Shown: positions 14,600 to 25,056 of the stretch, piece by piece
How the letters are laid out: every line of letters starts with the position of its first letter
Position numbering within the stretch: the first letter of the stretch is position 1
Assembly (NCBI GenBank): GCA_934512155.1
Contig: CAKSWS010000011.1
Span: 1-41,109 of the forward strand
DNA: 41,109 nucleotides
Origin: an uncultured Eubacterium sp.
GTDB taxonomy: Bacteria > Bacillota > Clostridia > Oscillospirales > Acutalibacteraceae
Reading direction: 5' to 3'
Translations under genes and position numbers: made by a program
Notes under the pieces: generated by a model
Seen by the model: only the letters and a program-made list of their open reading frames with translations
Told to the model about the DNA's origin: nothing
Database searches by the model: none

Positions 14600-15465
14600 T
14601 CTTTAATATCCTTAACATTATTGTACATTTGTATATAACTGTTATGCCTGCTTTCTGATATTAATCCGTTGCTTACAGCTTCGCATATTGCACAGCCTTT
14701 TTCATTAATATGAGCACAGGTAGAAAATTTACATTCACCAAAATACGGTCTGAATTCTCTAAAGCAATCAAACAAATCTTCTTTCATAATAGTTTCGCAT
14801 TTTTCAAAATCTATTGAAGAAAATCCCGGAGTATCAGCAACGTAACCGCCGCATATTTTAAACAGCTCGGTATGTCGTGTCGTATGTCTTCCCCTGCCAA
14901 GTTTTTTGCTTGTTTCACCGATTGCAAGTGATAAATTATTATCTAATGAATTAAGTAAAGAAGATTTGCCAACGCCTGTATTTCCCGTAAAAGCAGAAAC
15001 TTTATCTTTTAGAAGTAATTTAACATCTTCACTACCGGTACCTTTTGTATTATCACAACAAATAACATTGAAACCGGCTTTATCATAAATTGAAACAAAT
15101 TCTTTAAAAACATCACTTAAATCTGTTTTTGTAAACACAATAATCGGTTCAATATTATTATGCTCGGCAATTGAGATAAGTTTATCAATATTAAGCGTAT
15201 TAATTTGTGGCTGAACGGTTGATGAAACAATAAATAATTGATCCAAATTAGCAACCGGCGGTCTTATCAAACTATTTTTTCTCGGTAAAATTTCTTCTAT
15301 TCTGTTTTCAGAGTTTTCATTAACGCTTATTAGTACATTATCGCCTGCTAATGGCGAAATGTTATTTTTTCTAAATATCCCTTTAGCCTTGCATTCGTAT
15401 ATAATATCGGCGGTTTCTACATAATAGAAACCGCCGATACCTTTAATTATTTTGCCTTTAACCAT
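14581..15465 (-). CDS. rsgA: Ribosome small-subunit-dependent GTPase RsgA
   Basis: 294-residue circularly permuted GTPase (CpgA/YjeQ) that helps late 30S subunit maturation. Motifs appear in the permuted order: VFTKTD (G4) first, then GNTGVGKSS (G1), the switch segment GRGRHTTRHTEL and DTPGF (G3). An N-terminal OB fold precedes them. The C-terminal zinc motif C-x4-C-x-H-x5-C reads CKFSTCAHINEKGC. It lies 7 bases after prkC and overlaps thiN. Confidence 0.97.
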   Translation of the reverse strand: MVKGKIIKGIGGFYYVETADIIYECKAKGIFRKNNISPLAGDNVLISVNENSENRIEEILPRKNSLIRPPVANLDQLFIVSSTVQPQINTLNIDKLISIAEHNNIEPIIVFTKTDLSDVFKEFVSIYDKAGFNVICCDNTKGTGSEDVKLLLKDKVSAFTGNTGVGKSSLLNSLDNNLSLAIGETSKKLGRGRHTTRHTELFKICGGYVADTPGFSSIDFEKCETIMKEDLFDCFREFRPYFGECKFSTCAHINEKGCAICEAVSNGLISESRHNSYIQMYNNVKDIKEWKLKK

Positions 15466-15472
15466 ATATTAA

Positions 15473-17485
15473 TTATTCCTCGTTAGAGTCAGAGTAACTT
15501 GAAAAATCAACAGTTTTGCTCTTATTTTGATTAATATTAATTTTAAAGTCTTGAGAAGCGCCTAAAGTTGATAAAGAAACATTCATTTTAACTTCATTAC
15601 CGCTTTCAAGTGGTACTGCAATTTTAACTTGTGTACCGTCTAATTTAACCTTTTTTGTGGTATACTGCTTGTTGTCAACAGTTACAACAATAGTATCATC
15701 GGGATGTTTGTTACCGTCCTTACAATTAGGTAAAATCACAGTAACATCCACAGTAAATTGGTCAGTAACAGGCTCTGTTGTTGTTACACCTGTTGAAATA
15801 ATAAGTTTAATATTTTCATTTTCGCTTGCTTTTGAGCCTGCACGTGGGCTTTGAGATAAAACAATGCCCTTTTGAACCATATCGTCCTTCGTTTCAACAG
15901 TTACATTTGAAAAACCGGCTTTTTTCAAGAATTCTTTAGCATCCGACTGAGAAAGACCGGATACATCGGGAACTACATAAGTATTTAATGTTGTTGTTGA
16001 AGGACCTGAAGAAATATAGATAATAATTTCTTTATTTGATGAAACAACACTGCCTGCCTTAGGGTCTGTATAAACAACCGAACCGGGTTCAACGGTTTCA
16101 CTTGAAATTTCTTTTGTTTTATAAACGTTCAAATTACTGTTAGTAAGCAATTTTTCAGCTTTTTCAAGAGTCAAATTATAACAGTTTGGAACACTGATAT
16201 TTTCATCAGAAGATGAAACGAAAAGTGTAACTTTAGAACCTGCAATAACCTTTTCGCCTGCAGAAGGACTTTGACTTATAACATATCCCGGCTCAACCTC
16301 ATCTGATTGTTGATATTCGGCAACAAATTCAAATTTATAATTATCATTAGAAACCAAATCATCATATTTTTTTCCTGCAAAATTTTCAAGAACAACTGTA
16401 TCTGTATTAAGGCCTTGAGTAACAAAATGAACAAGACCCACAATAGCGCCTATTAAAACAATAACACCTATAACAACCGCAACAATAATTTTTTTCTTAC
16501 GATTGGGATCTACATAATATTCTTCTTCATATTCGTCTGTATTCTGGTCTGACAAATCCAAATTTTCACCGGCAGACACATCATTAACAGATGTTTCTGA
16601 AATAACGTATTTCGTTGGTTCTTTATCAACAAAATATGTATAATCAAACGTTGCCTGAGGATTACGAATAACTTCTTCCAAATCAAGCAACATTTCAGTT
16701 GCTGTTTGATACCTGTCTCTTGGATTTTTTTGCATTGCATGAATACAAATTTGTTCAATTCCAAGAGGAATATCAGGATTAATTTCAGTTAAACGCTTTG
16801 GTTCTTTTTGAAGCTGCATTAATGCAACTGAAACTGCACTGTCTGCTTCAAAAGGTACTTTACCTGCAAGCATTTCATAAAAAACAACACCTAAAGAGTA
16901 AATGTCGGCCCTTTCATCTGTAAATTCACCCTTTGCTTGTTCAGGTGAAATATAATGAACAGAGCCTATCGCATTTTCAGTTAACGTTCTTGTTTCTGTT
17001 CTTGAAAAACGTGCAATACCAAAATCAGTAACCTTAATATTTCCTGTAGGCAATAAAATAATATTTTGAGGTTTAATATCTCTGTGAACAATACCTTTAT
17101 CATGAGCATGTTGCAACGCTTTTAATATTTGCGTTGTAAAAAACACAGCATCGTTCCAAGTTATAATTTTTTGTTTTTGAATATATTCTTTCAAAGTAAT
17201 GCCGTCAACATATTCCATTACAATATATTGAAGTTTTTCACCAAAACTAACATCATAAACCTTTACAATATTAGGATGCGAAAGAACAGCAATGGCTTTA
17301 GATTCGTTTTTGAAACGCCTTACAAATTCAGCATCACCGGCAAATTCGTCTTTTAAAATTTTAACGGCTACAATTCTGTCATCAACATTGTCATAAGCCT
17401 TATAGACTACTGACATGCCGCCTACACCGATTATTTCTTGTATTTCATATCTTCCGTCAAGTCTTTTTCCTACGTAATTTTCCAT
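15473..17485 (-). CDS. prkC: PASTA-domain serine/threonine protein kinase (PrkC/PknB)
   Basis: 670-residue membrane kinase that senses muropeptides or lipid II and controls growth, cell wall and, in spore formers, germination. The kinase domain (about residues 1-270) has GVGGMSVVYKA, the AVKIL lysine, HRDIKPQN and DFG. A juxtamembrane acidic linker is followed by a single membrane helix near residues 338-360 (KKKIIVAVVIGVIVLIGAIVG). Three extracellular PASTA repeats follow (about 367-570). The C-terminal 100 residues form a further beta-rich domain with lysine-rich strands. The acidic juxtamembrane linker is rich in Thr, so autophosphorylation there is plausible. AAGGTGG precedes the ATG. Its phosphatase partner prpC lies immediately upstream. 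Confidence 0.96.
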   Translation of the reverse strand: MENYVGKRLDGRYEIQEIIGVGGMSVVYKAYDNVDDRIVAVKILKDEFAGDAEFVRRFKNESKAIAVLSHPNIVKVYDVSFGEKLQYIVMEYVDGITLKEYIQKQKIITWNDAVFFTTQILKALQHAHDKGIVHRDIKPQNIILLPTGNIKVTDFGIARFSRTETRTLTENAIGSVHYISPEQAKGEFTDERADIYSLGVVFYEMLAGKVPFEADSAVSVALMQLQKEPKRLTEINPDIPLGIEQICIHAMQKNPRDRYQTATEMLLDLEEVIRNPQATFDYTYFVDKEPTKYVISETSVNDVSAGENLDLSDQNTDEYEEEYYVDPNRKKKIIVAVVIGVIVLIGAIVGLVHFVTQGLNTDTVVLENFAGKKYDDLVSNDNYKFEFVAEYQQSDEVEPGYVISQSPSAGEKVIAGSKVTLFVSSSDENISVPNCYNLTLEKAEKLLTNSNLNVYKTKEISSETVEPGSVVYTDPKAGSVVSSNKEIIIYISSGPSTTTLNTYVVPDVSGLSQSDAKEFLKKAGFSNVTVETKDDMVQKGIVLSQSPRAGSKASENENIKLIISTGVTTTEPVTDQFTVDVTVILPNCKDGNKHPDDTIVVTVDNKQYTTKKVKLDGTQVKIAVPLESGNEVKMNVSLSTLGASQDFKININQNKSKTVDFSSYSDSNEE

Positions 17486-17497
17486 ACTAAGCCACCT

Positions 17498-18226
17498 TTA
17501 TTTTGCAATGGCAACAACTGTAACATTATCGCCGCCGCCGTTGTTATTTGCCTTTTTAACAAGTCTGTCAGCAAAAGCATAATATCTTCCGTCGCTTACT
17601 TCATCGATTAATTCATCATCGGAAACATAATTTGTTAATCCATCTGTACATAAAATAAGAAATTCATTGTCATTAAGCTCTACTTCATCAAAGTCAATAT
17701 CAACGTTTTTATCAACACCTATTGCCCTTGTTATTAAATTTTTGTTAGGATGATTAACAGCTTCTTCTTTAGTGATTTTGCCTTTATTAATCAAATCCTG
17801 AACAACACTATGGTCGGTTGTAACTTGATTTAATTCTTTTCCGTTAAAGATGTATGCTCGACTATCACCGGCATGTGCTATAAAAGCATAACCGTCGCGA
17901 ACAACAGCACAAACAACAGTTGTTCCCATACCGTGAAGTTCCGGTTTTGCGTCTGCCATATCGTACACTTCAATATTTGCGGCGACAAGTGCCGAATCAA
18001 GCATATTTTTAATTGAAGAATCCCTCATATTTTCACGATATGAAGCATTGATTTTATCACTAATCACTTTAACTGCAAGTGCAGAAGCAATATTTCCGCC
18101 GGCAGCGCCGCCCATTCCGTCACAAACTACTGCCCATGCCACTTCATCGGGAAATTCACCTACCGCATATGCATCTTGATTAGACTCTCTTACTCTGCCT
18201 TTATCTGTTTTTGCAACAATCTTCAA
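17498..18226 (-). CDS. prpC: PP2C-type protein phosphatase (PrpC/Stp)
   Basis: 242-residue metal-dependent serine/threonine phosphatase that reverses PrkC phosphorylation. PP2C metal-binding motifs are present: NQDAYAVG, VCDGMGGAAGG, AHAGDSRAY, CTDGLTNYV and GGDNVTVV. No membrane segment. The start codon is TTG (18224-18226), with GAGGTG about 6 bases upstream. The stop of rlmN directly abuts it, and prkC follows 12 bases downstream, the standard phosphatase-kinase pairing. Confidence 0.95.
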   Translation of the reverse strand: MKIVAKTDKGRVRESNQDAYAVGEFPDEVAWAVVCDGMGGAAGGNIASALAVKVISDKINASYRENMRDSSIKNMLDSALVAANIEVYDMADAKPELHGMGTTVVCAVVRDGYAFIAHAGDSRAYIFNGKELNQVTTDHSVVQDLINKGKITKEEAVNHPNKNLITRAIGVDKNVDIDFDEVELNDNEFLILCTDGLTNYVSDDELIDEVSDGRYYAFADRLVKKANNNGGGDNVTVVAIAK

Positions 18227-19261
18227 TTACTTCACCTCGTTTTTCTTTCGTCTTAACTGACCGCAAGAAGCGTTTATATCAGAACCTAATGTTCTTCTTA
18301 TTGTAGCATTAATTCTTCTTCTTTTCAACTCTTGTGCAAAAACATATATACTTTGCTGAGAGCCTCGAACATTGCCACGCTCTTCAACATCATTCACAGG
18401 TATCAAATTAACATGACACATTAAGCCATTTAAACGATGCGCAAGCTCATCAGCACATTCCTTGCTGTCATTAACATTCTTTATCAATGTGTATTCAAAA
18501 GAAACACGTCTCTTTGTCTTATTTTCATAATATTTACAAGACTTTAAAACCTCATCAATTCCCCATTTATCATTAATGGGCATTGTTTTGCTTCTGATTT
18601 TATCATTAGGAGCGTGCAGCGAAATAGTTAATGTTATAGGCAAATTCAAATCGGCAAGTTCATATATTTTCGGAACCACGCCACAAGTAGATATTGTAAT
18701 ATTTCTCAAAGATATATTTAATCCCTCTTGACTGTTCACATTATAAAAAAACTTTACAACATTATCAAAATTGTCAAGCGGTTCGCCGATACCCATTAAA
18801 ACTATATTGGATATTCTGATATTTAAATCGTTTTGAGCGGCGTGAATTTGACTTTCTATCTCAGCTGCAAATAAATTTCTCTTAAATCCGGCAAGAGTTG
18901 ATGCACAAAACTTGCACCCCATTTTGCAACCGACTTGACTTGAAACACATATTGTATATCCGTATTTGTATTTCATAACAACAGATTCAATATATTCACC
19001 ATCAAAAAGCTTAAACAAATATTTTACTGTTCCGTCAATTTCAGAAACGAATTTTTGTTCAATTTCACAACTTGGTATAAAACATTTTTCATCAAGAATT
19101 ATCCGCAAATCTTTTGAAAGATTAGTCATATCGTCGAAAGAAAAAACTCCGCTTTTATGTAACCATTCATAAATTTGTTTAGCTCTGAATTTTTGTAAAT
19201 TCAAAGTTAAAATTAAATTTTCAACTTCTTTTAAACTTAATGATTTAATATCGGTTTTCAT
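18227..19261 (-). CDS. rlmN: 23S rRNA A2503 / tRNA A37 methyltransferase RlmN
   Basis: 344-residue radical-SAM enzyme that makes m2A at A2503 of 23S rRNA (and A37 of some tRNAs). The radical-SAM motif is C112-x3-C116-x2-C119 (VGCKMGCKFCAST). The conserved segment MGIGEPLDNFDNVV follows, and the catalytic C-terminal cysteine lies in INASCGQLRRK, near residue 336. AAAGGA precedes the ATG. It sits between rsmB and prpC with no intergenic bases on either side. Confidence 0.96.
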   Translation of the reverse strand: MKTDIKSLSLKEVENLILTLNLQKFRAKQIYEWLHKSGVFSFDDMTNLSKDLRIILDEKCFIPSCEIEQKFVSEIDGTVKYLFKLFDGEYIESVVMKYKYGYTICVSSQVGCKMGCKFCASTLAGFKRNLFAAEIESQIHAAQNDLNIRISNIVLMGIGEPLDNFDNVVKFFYNVNSQEGLNISLRNITISTCGVVPKIYELADLNLPITLTISLHAPNDKIRSKTMPINDKWGIDEVLKSCKYYENKTKRRVSFEYTLIKNVNDSKECADELAHRLNGLMCHVNLIPVNDVEERGNVRGSQQSIYVFAQELKRRRINATIRRTLGSDINASCGQLRRKKNEVK

Positions 19262-20500
19262 TTAATTCCTTTCAATCAGTGAATAAAAAAATCCGTCGCC
19301 TTCGCTTTCACCCGGAAATACTGTTTTGCTTGAAATAATTTTAAATTCCTTATTATTTTCAACAAATAATTCAACAACTTTTTCATTTTCTCTTTTATTT
19401 AAAGTACAAGTCGAATATAGAATTCTTCCGCCTTTATTTAAATATTTTGATGAAGTTTCCAGTATTTTATATTGAATATCCGGAAGATTTTTAATATCAT
19501 CCAAATTTTTATATCTGATTTCAGGCTTACGTCTTACTATTCCGAATCCGCTGCAAGGTACATCACAAATAATTTTATCGGCTTTAGGCAAATCCGGGTT
19601 ATAAATTGCAGCGTCATTTACCTGTAAATTAATTATTGAAAGTTCAAGCCGTTGTGCTCCGTTTTCAATTAACCTCACACGAGATTCATAAACATCCATA
19701 GCAAAAATTTTACCTTTATTATTCATAAATTCAGCACAGGTAAAAGCTTTACCGCCGGGTGCCGAACAAACGTCCAAAACAACATCGTTTTCAACAGGAT
19801 TTAACGCTTTAACGGCATTATAACAAGATATATCTTCAACATGAAAAAGTCCGTTTTTAAATGATTTTAACGACGAAACATCGCAATTTGAAATTAATTT
19901 TAAAACATCACCGCAAACTTCACTTTCAACATCTTCACATTCCAATTCAAATTGAAGCTCTTCACAATCAACAAATTTAGTATTAGGAATAATAAAAATC
20001 GGCGGTTTATCATTAATTGCCGATAAAAAGTTTTTAACATTATCTTCGCCGTAAGCTTTAATCCACATATTAATTAAATGCTTTGGTACAGAATATTTGA
20101 TACTTAAATCCTGAAGTGCTTCAATATCAATTCTGTTATCATTAACCTTATGTAAAACAGCATTAATCAATTTTGAATAATAATTCAAACCGTTATTTTT
20201 TGCTAATTTAACACATTCGTCAATAGCAGCACTTGCAGGCACTTTGTCCATAAAATACAACTGATAAACACCAAGCCTTAGAATAATTAAAACTTTAGGT
20301 TTAGTCTTTTGGCAATACTGCTCAATAATATAATCAAGAGTTATTTTACGTTCAACAACTCCGTAAACTAATCTCGTAATAAAAGCCTTACCGTCATTAA
20401 TTTCACTTAAAGCATCATCAATTACCAAATTTGAATATGCATCGTTATAAAATATTTTATACAGTGTTTCAAATGCAATTTGCCTTGTATTTAAGTTCAT
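19262..20500 (-). CDS. rsmB: 16S rRNA C967 methyltransferase RsmB
   Basis: 412-residue m5C methyltransferase. The N-terminal NusB-like helical domain (about residues 1-135) includes FITRLVYGVVERKITLDYII. The C-terminal SAM domain has VCSAPGGKAFT, the motif IV cysteine in DVPCSGFG and the nucleophile cysteine in YSTCTL, both required for m5C chemistry. It overlaps the upstream peptidase gene by 4 bases (ATGA). Confidence 0.95.
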   Translation of the reverse strand: MNLNTRQIAFETLYKIFYNDAYSNLVIDDALSEINDGKAFITRLVYGVVERKITLDYIIEQYCQKTKPKVLIILRLGVYQLYFMDKVPASAAIDECVKLAKNNGLNYYSKLINAVLHKVNDNRIDIEALQDLSIKYSVPKHLINMWIKAYGEDNVKNFLSAINDKPPIFIIPNTKFVDCEELQFELECEDVESEVCGDVLKLISNCDVSSLKSFKNGLFHVEDISCYNAVKALNPVENDVVLDVCSAPGGKAFTCAEFMNNKGKIFAMDVYESRVRLIENGAQRLELSIINLQVNDAAIYNPDLPKADKIICDVPCSGFGIVRRKPEIRYKNLDDIKNLPDIQYKILETSSKYLNKGGRILYSTCTLNKRENEKVVELFVENNKEFKIISSKTVFPGESEGDGFFYSLIERN

Positions 20501-21186
20501 CTTCTTCTACCTGAAATTAAAATAAGTCTTAACAATGTTGCAACGGCAGAAGCAAGAGCCGCAACATAAGTTAATGCAGCCGAAACTAAAACTTTTTTAG
20601 CACCATTATATTCATCTGCTATTAAAAATCCACTGTTTTCAATAGTTTTTAAAGCCCTTGTTGAAGCATTAAATTCAACAGGCAGTGTAATAAGTTGAAA
20701 TAAGGCAACAGCAGAATACAAAATGATACCTGCATAAATTAAAGGTTGAAATGTAAAAACAATACCAAGTAAAACAAGCGGAACTCCTAATGAAGAACCG
20801 AATTTTGTTAACGGTATAACAGTATTTCTTATTTTTAGAGGTGCATAACCCTGAGCGTGCTGACAAGCATGTCCGGCTTCGTGGCAGGCAATACCTACAG
20901 CAGCGATTGATGGAGAATCAAAAACTCCTTCCGAAAGACAAATTTCTTTTGTTTGAGGATTATAATGGTCTGTCAATTCACCGGAAATTTTTCTTATTTT
21001 AACATCTGATATACCATTTAACTGCAAAAGTCTATAAGCAGCATCTGCACCAGTCATTCCCCTTGCGTTACGTATTTTACCATACTTCTTAAAATTACTT
21101 TTTACTTTTATTTGACATATTAGTGAAAAAATGAACACAGGAATCATTATAAATCCTGTTAAGTAATAAGCAAAATAAGTATCCAT
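20497..21186 (-). CDS. yugP: YugP-family membrane zinc metallopeptidase
   Basis: 229-residue membrane protein with the zinc-protease motif HEAGH (H102, E103, H106) just before a hydrophobic region. An N-terminal helix (about 5-25) and two or three helices in the C-terminal half (positions about 125-165 and 200-225) frame the active site. The family (Zn_peptidase_2) is common in firmicutes; its substrate is not firmly known. It sits between fmt and rsmB, 2 bases from the fmt end, in a spot often used in clostridial fmt operons. Confidence 0.92.
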   Translation of the reverse strand: MDTYFAYYLTGFIMIPVFIFSLICQIKVKSNFKKYGKIRNARGMTGADAAYRLLQLNGISDVKIRKISGELTDHYNPQTKEICLSEGVFDSPSIAAVGIACHEAGHACQHAQGYAPLKIRNTVIPLTKFGSSLGVPLVLLGIVFTFQPLIYAGIILYSAVALFQLITLPVEFNASTRALKTIENSGFLIADEYNGAKKVLVSAALTYVAALASAVATLLRLILISGRRR

Positions 21187-21188
21187 AA

Positions 21189-22118
21189 CTATTCTCCCAA
21201 AACTGTTCCAATTGGAATTTTATTGCCTGCAAGAAAAGATTTTATATTCATTTTTTTCTTTCCTTCAGGTTGAATTTCAGTAATATTTAAACAAATACCG
21301 TCACCGCAACAAACTGTTAAAACGTTTTTATTATTTATTATTTTACCCACATCATTACTCTTTAATTCTGTTAATTCAGTTTTATGAATTTTAACAACTT
21401 TTCCTAAAAGCAAAGTTGAAGCACAAGGCCAAGTTTGCAATCCTCTTACTTGATTATGAATTTTTAAAGCAGAATCATTCCAATTAATGTTACTCATATC
21501 TCTGCTTATCATTGAAGCATAACCAAAATCACCTTTCGGTTGAGGAATTTTTTCAACTCTATTATTTTTTATATTATCAACAGTTTCAATAAGTGCATCT
21601 GAACCTATTACAGCCAACCTTTCAAATAATTCGGCAGATGTTTCGTTAATATCAATAGGTGTTTTTTTAACAAGTAGCATATCGCCTGTATCTAAGCCCT
21701 CATCCATCTGCATAACAGTTACGCCTGTTTCGGCATCTCCGTTTAAAACAGCCCATTGAATAGGTGCCGCACCCCTGTATTTCGGAAGTAACGAAGCGTG
21801 TACATTAATACAACCGTATTTAGCTGAATTTAAAATACTTTTAGGTAATATCTTACCATAAGCAACAACAACAATTAAATCCGGCTTTAACTCTTCAATA
21901 ATTTTATCGACTTCTACGTTTTTTAATGTTTGCGGTTGAAAAACAGGAATATTATATTTCAAAGCTATTTGTTTTACCGGCGGTGGTGTTAAAATTTGTT
22001 TTCTGCCAATTTTTTTATCCGGCTGACTGAAAACTCCAACAACTTCATTATCAGAATTAATCAATGCTTCCAAACTTATTTCGGCAAAATCGGGAGTACC
22101 CATAAAAACAATTTTCAT
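21189..22118 (-). CDS. fmt: Methionyl-tRNA formyltransferase
   Basis: 309-residue enzyme that formylates Met-tRNAfMet using 10-formyl-THF. The N-terminal formyl-transferase domain has FMGTPDFAEISLEAL at the start and the active-site segment NVHASLLPKYRGAAPI with Asn and His. Asp of the catalytic triad lies in MDEGLDTGDM. A C-terminal OB domain follows. GGTGAT precedes the ATG. It is paired with def, 11 bases upstream, which removes the formyl group later. Confidence 0.97.
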   Translation of the reverse strand: MKIVFMGTPDFAEISLEALINSDNEVVGVFSQPDKKIGRKQILTPPPVKQIALKYNIPVFQPQTLKNVEVDKIIEELKPDLIVVVAYGKILPKSILNSAKYGCINVHASLLPKYRGAAPIQWAVLNGDAETGVTVMQMDEGLDTGDMLLVKKTPIDINETSAELFERLAVIGSDALIETVDNIKNNRVEKIPQPKGDFGYASMISRDMSNINWNDSALKIHNQVRGLQTWPCASTLLLGKVVKIHKTELTELKSNDVGKIINNKNVLTVCCGDGICLNITEIQPEGKKKMNIKSFLAGNKIPIGTVLGE

Positions 22119-22129
22119 ATTATCACCAA

Positions 22130-22585
22130 TTAACCTTCAACAATTTCCGAAACAGCATGTGCGGTAAACAAAATGCCGTCCAAATGGTCAATTTCATGGC
22201 AAAAAGCTTTAGCTTTTAAATCTTCACCTGTAAATACTTGCCATTTACCGTTTCTGTCTTGTGCTTTAACCTGAACTTTTTTAGGTCTTTTTGTATTTGC
22301 CCATTTATTCGGTAACGACAAACAACCTTCCTGGGAAATTTGCTCTCCCTCCTGCATAGTAATAACAGGATTTACAAGTTCAATAGGACCTTCACCGATA
22401 TCAATAACAACTACACGCTTTAAAATTCCAACCTGAACAGCAGCCAAACCAACGCCGTTGCCATTGTACATCGTCTCAAGCATATCATCAATTAAGTCTG
22501 AAAGCTTTTGGTCAAATTTTTCAACTTCCCTACTTTTTTTATTAAGTATCGGATCGCCGAACTTAACAATATTTCTTAAAGCCAT
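22130..22585 (-). CDS. def: Peptide deformylase
   Basis: 151-residue metalloenzyme that removes the N-formyl group from new proteins. All three motifs are complete: [10 protein letters not shown] (residues 44-53), EGCLS with metal ligand C88, and HEIDH with H130, E131 and H134. The length is typical of type 1 enzymes. It is co-transcribed with priA upstream (10 bases) and fmt downstream. Confidence 0.97.
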   Translation of the reverse strand: MALRNIVKFGDPILNKKSREVEKFDQKLSDLIDDMLETMYNGNGVGLAAVQVGILKRVVVIDIGEGPIELVNPVITMQEGEQISQEGCLSLPNKWANTKRPKKVQVKAQDRNGKWQVFTGEDLKAKAFCHEIDHLDGILFTAHAVSEIVEG

Positions 22586-22595
22586 TAATATTCTC

Positions 22596-24821
22596 CTATG
22601 TTAAATCATATGGGTTTAAGTCAATGCTGACAGAAACCTCTTTATATTCTTTTATTTTACTTAATGATTTCAAAATTTCGCTTAACATTTTGCGAATAGT
22701 TTTTGAATTTTTACATTTTATTGCAAGTCTATATCTAAAATTCTTATTAATTTTTCCGATTTTAGCCGGAGAAGGACCCAAAACAATCAATTTCTCTTCT
22801 GAATATGAGGATTGATTTAAATCAACAAGTAATTCAAAAAATGATTTTGAACATAAAAGTGTTTTGTTTTCATTTTCACCAACAAATGAAACAGAATAAA
22901 TATCGCAAAAAGGCGGATACGTAAGTGCCTTCCTCAAAGCGATTTCCGTTTCATAAAAAGATTTATAGTCTTGATTACCTGCAAATTCAATAACAGAATT
23001 TTGAGGATTAATTGTTTGAATTACTGCTTTTCCGCTTTCATCTCTTCTTCCGCTTCTACCAACAACCTGAGTTATTAAATCAAACGCACGTTCATTGGCA
23101 ACATAATTTTCATCATACAATGAATTATCGGCGTTAACAACACCCACAAGTGTTACATTTGGAAAATCAAGACCTTTGGCAACCATTTGAGTGCCGATTA
23201 AAATATCATATTCGCCATTTGAAAATGCATTAAATAACTTTTCATGACTGAATTTTCCGGATGTTGTATCTGCGTCCATTCTTAAAATGCGAGCGCTTGG
23301 AAACAATGATTTTAGCTCATCCTCAATACGCTGCGTACCATATCCGCTGTATCTGACGCTTTTTGAATGACATTCCGGGCATTCATTATCAAGAGGCTTG
23401 GAATATCCACAATAATGGCACATAAGCCTATTATTAAAGCTATGATAGGTTAAACTTATGCTGCAATTTGGACAAGTAATCACATGACCACATTCATTAC
23501 AAGCAATAAAGGTATTATATCCCCTTCTGTTAATTAGCAAAATTGTTTGCTTTCTTTTTTGCAAGTTATCTTCAACAAGAAAGCGAAGTGTAGCAGAAAT
23601 AGGACTTTTATTTCCATATTTCAGTTCTTGTTTCATGTCAACGGTAATAACCTGTGGTAATTTTGCGTTACCGAATCTTTCGTCCAACTCGCAAAGCACA
23701 TATTTGCCTTTTAAGGCAGCACAATAACTTTCCACACTCGGTGTAGCAGAAGTCATTAAAAACAATGCATTATTGTATTTACATCTGAAATTTGCAATAT
23801 CACGTGCATGGTATTTAGGCGTTCTGTCGCTTTTATAAGTATGCTCTTGTTCCTCATCCATAATGATTAATCCCAAATTATGAACGGGAGCAAAAACGGC
23901 ACTTCTTGTACCTACAACGATTTTTGCTTCTCCTCTATCAACACGCTTATACTCATCATTTCTTTCGCCCAAAGAAAGCGCACTGTGAAATACGGCTACA
24001 TTTTTTCCGTATCTATTATGAAAAATACCAAGCATTTGCGGTGTTAACGAAATTTCGGGAACCATAACAATAACATCTTTATCCATATCTACAGCTTTAT
24101 CAATCAAACTTAAATAAACCTGCGTTTTTCCGGAACCCGTAACTCCGAAAAGCAAACCGCTGCCACCATTATTTTCCAACATAGCGGCATATGTTTTATA
24201 CGCTTTATTTTGTTTATCAGACAAAATAATATCATCACGCTTTTTAAAAACATCATGTATATTATACGGTGTTCTGTAAACCTCACGCAAATAATACTCG
24301 CAGACACCGTATTTTACAAGATTATCAAGTACAATCTTACCGACAGAGCAAAATTCGCATACTTCTGAAACCGTTGCAGTGCCAACATCAAACAAAAGAG
24401 AGCAAACAGAATGTTGTTTGGGCGTTAAGTTGGGAAAATCTTGTTCGTCAAAAATTTTCAAACGAATCATTTTATCGTTTTTGTCGCCGACTTTTCCTAT
24501 TCCTCTTGGAAGCATAAGCTTTAAACATTCATAAGTCGTGCAAAAGCAGCGTTCCTTTAACCAAAGGGCAAGACAAACAGACTCGGCAGATAATGAATAA
24601 TCTGCTTCAACTGATATAATTTCTTTCAAATCATTATTTATAGCGTAATAAGTTTTTAAAACAATTCCGTTTCTTTTTCGATTGCCTTTACCGAAAGGAA
24701 CTTTAACACGAATTCCCGGTTTAATTATATTCTGCAAATCATTTGGAACATAATAATCATAATCGGAATCTGTGCTAAAAAAGGTATTTTCAACAGCAAC
24801 AGTTGCTATAAGTCTGTTCAT
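22596..24821 (-). CDS. priA: Primosomal helicase PriA
   Basis: 741-residue replication-restart helicase. The N-terminal DNA-binding region is followed by Walker [10 protein letters not shown], the Walker B box DEEQ (usually DEEH or DEEQ in firmicutes) with HTYKSD after it, and later [14 protein letters not shown] and [14 protein letters not shown] zinc-binding insertion with eight cysteines ([13 protein letters not shown], then CHYCGY and CPECHS) lies near the middle. Start overlaps the rpoZ stop (TAATG). The order rpoZ-priA-def-fmt is conserved in firmicutes. Confidence 0.97.
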   Translation of the reverse strand: MNRLIATVAVENTFFSTDSDYDYYVPNDLQNIIKPGIRVKVPFGKGNRKRNGIVLKTYYAINNDLKEIISVEADYSLSAESVCLALWLKERCFCTTYECLKLMLPRGIGKVGDKNDKMIRLKIFDEQDFPNLTPKQHSVCSLLFDVGTATVSEVCEFCSVGKIVLDNLVKYGVCEYYLREVYRTPYNIHDVFKKRDDIILSDKQNKAYKTYAAMLENNGGSGLLFGVTGSGKTQVYLSLIDKAVDMDKDVIVMVPEISLTPQMLGIFHNRYGKNVAVFHSALSLGERNDEYKRVDRGEAKIVVGTRSAVFAPVHNLGLIIMDEEQEHTYKSDRTPKYHARDIANFRCKYNNALFLMTSATPSVESYCAALKGKYVLCELDERFGNAKLPQVITVDMKQELKYGNKSPISATLRFLVEDNLQKRKQTILLINRRGYNTFIACNECGHVITCPNCSISLTYHSFNNRLMCHYCGYSKPLDNECPECHSKSVRYSGYGTQRIEDELKSLFPSARILRMDADTTSGKFSHEKLFNAFSNGEYDILIGTQMVAKGLDFPNVTLVGVVNADNSLYDENYVANERAFDLITQVVGRSGRRDESGKAVIQTINPQNSVIEFAGNQDYKSFYETEIALRKALTYPPFCDIYSVSFVGENENKTLLCSKSFFELLVDLNQSSYSEEKLIVLGPSPAKIGKINKNFRYRLAIKCKNSKTIRKMLSEILKSLSKIKEYKEVSVSIDLNPYDLT

Positions 24822-25036
24822 TACTTATTATGTGATTTAATTTCATCAGGCTCAGTAACAACATATTTACCGTCAAGAATTTCATCTATAGCAGTTGAAA
24901 CTGTTTTTTCATCAAGCAAAACATCATTTTCAACAGCTTCATCTCTGATTTCTCTTGCTCTTTTTGCTGTTCCTACAACAAGACTGTATCTGCTGTTACA
25001 ATTTTTTAAAAGTTTCTTTAAATCAGGGTTAAACAT
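24821..25036 (-). CDS. rpoZ: RNA polymerase omega subunit
   Basis: 71-residue subunit that stabilises beta-prime. The core NSRYSLVVGTAKRAREI matches the omega helix. ATG at 25036 is chosen because AGGAGA sits about 6 bases upstream; seven more codons are open upstream but overlap the gmk stop. It shares one base with the priA start. Confidence 0.95.
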   Translation of the reverse strand: MFNPDLKKLLKNCNSRYSLVVGTAKRAREIRDEAVENDVLLDEKTVSTAIDEILDGKYVVTEPDEIKSHNK

Positions 25037-25056
25037 AATAAATCTCCTTAAAATCA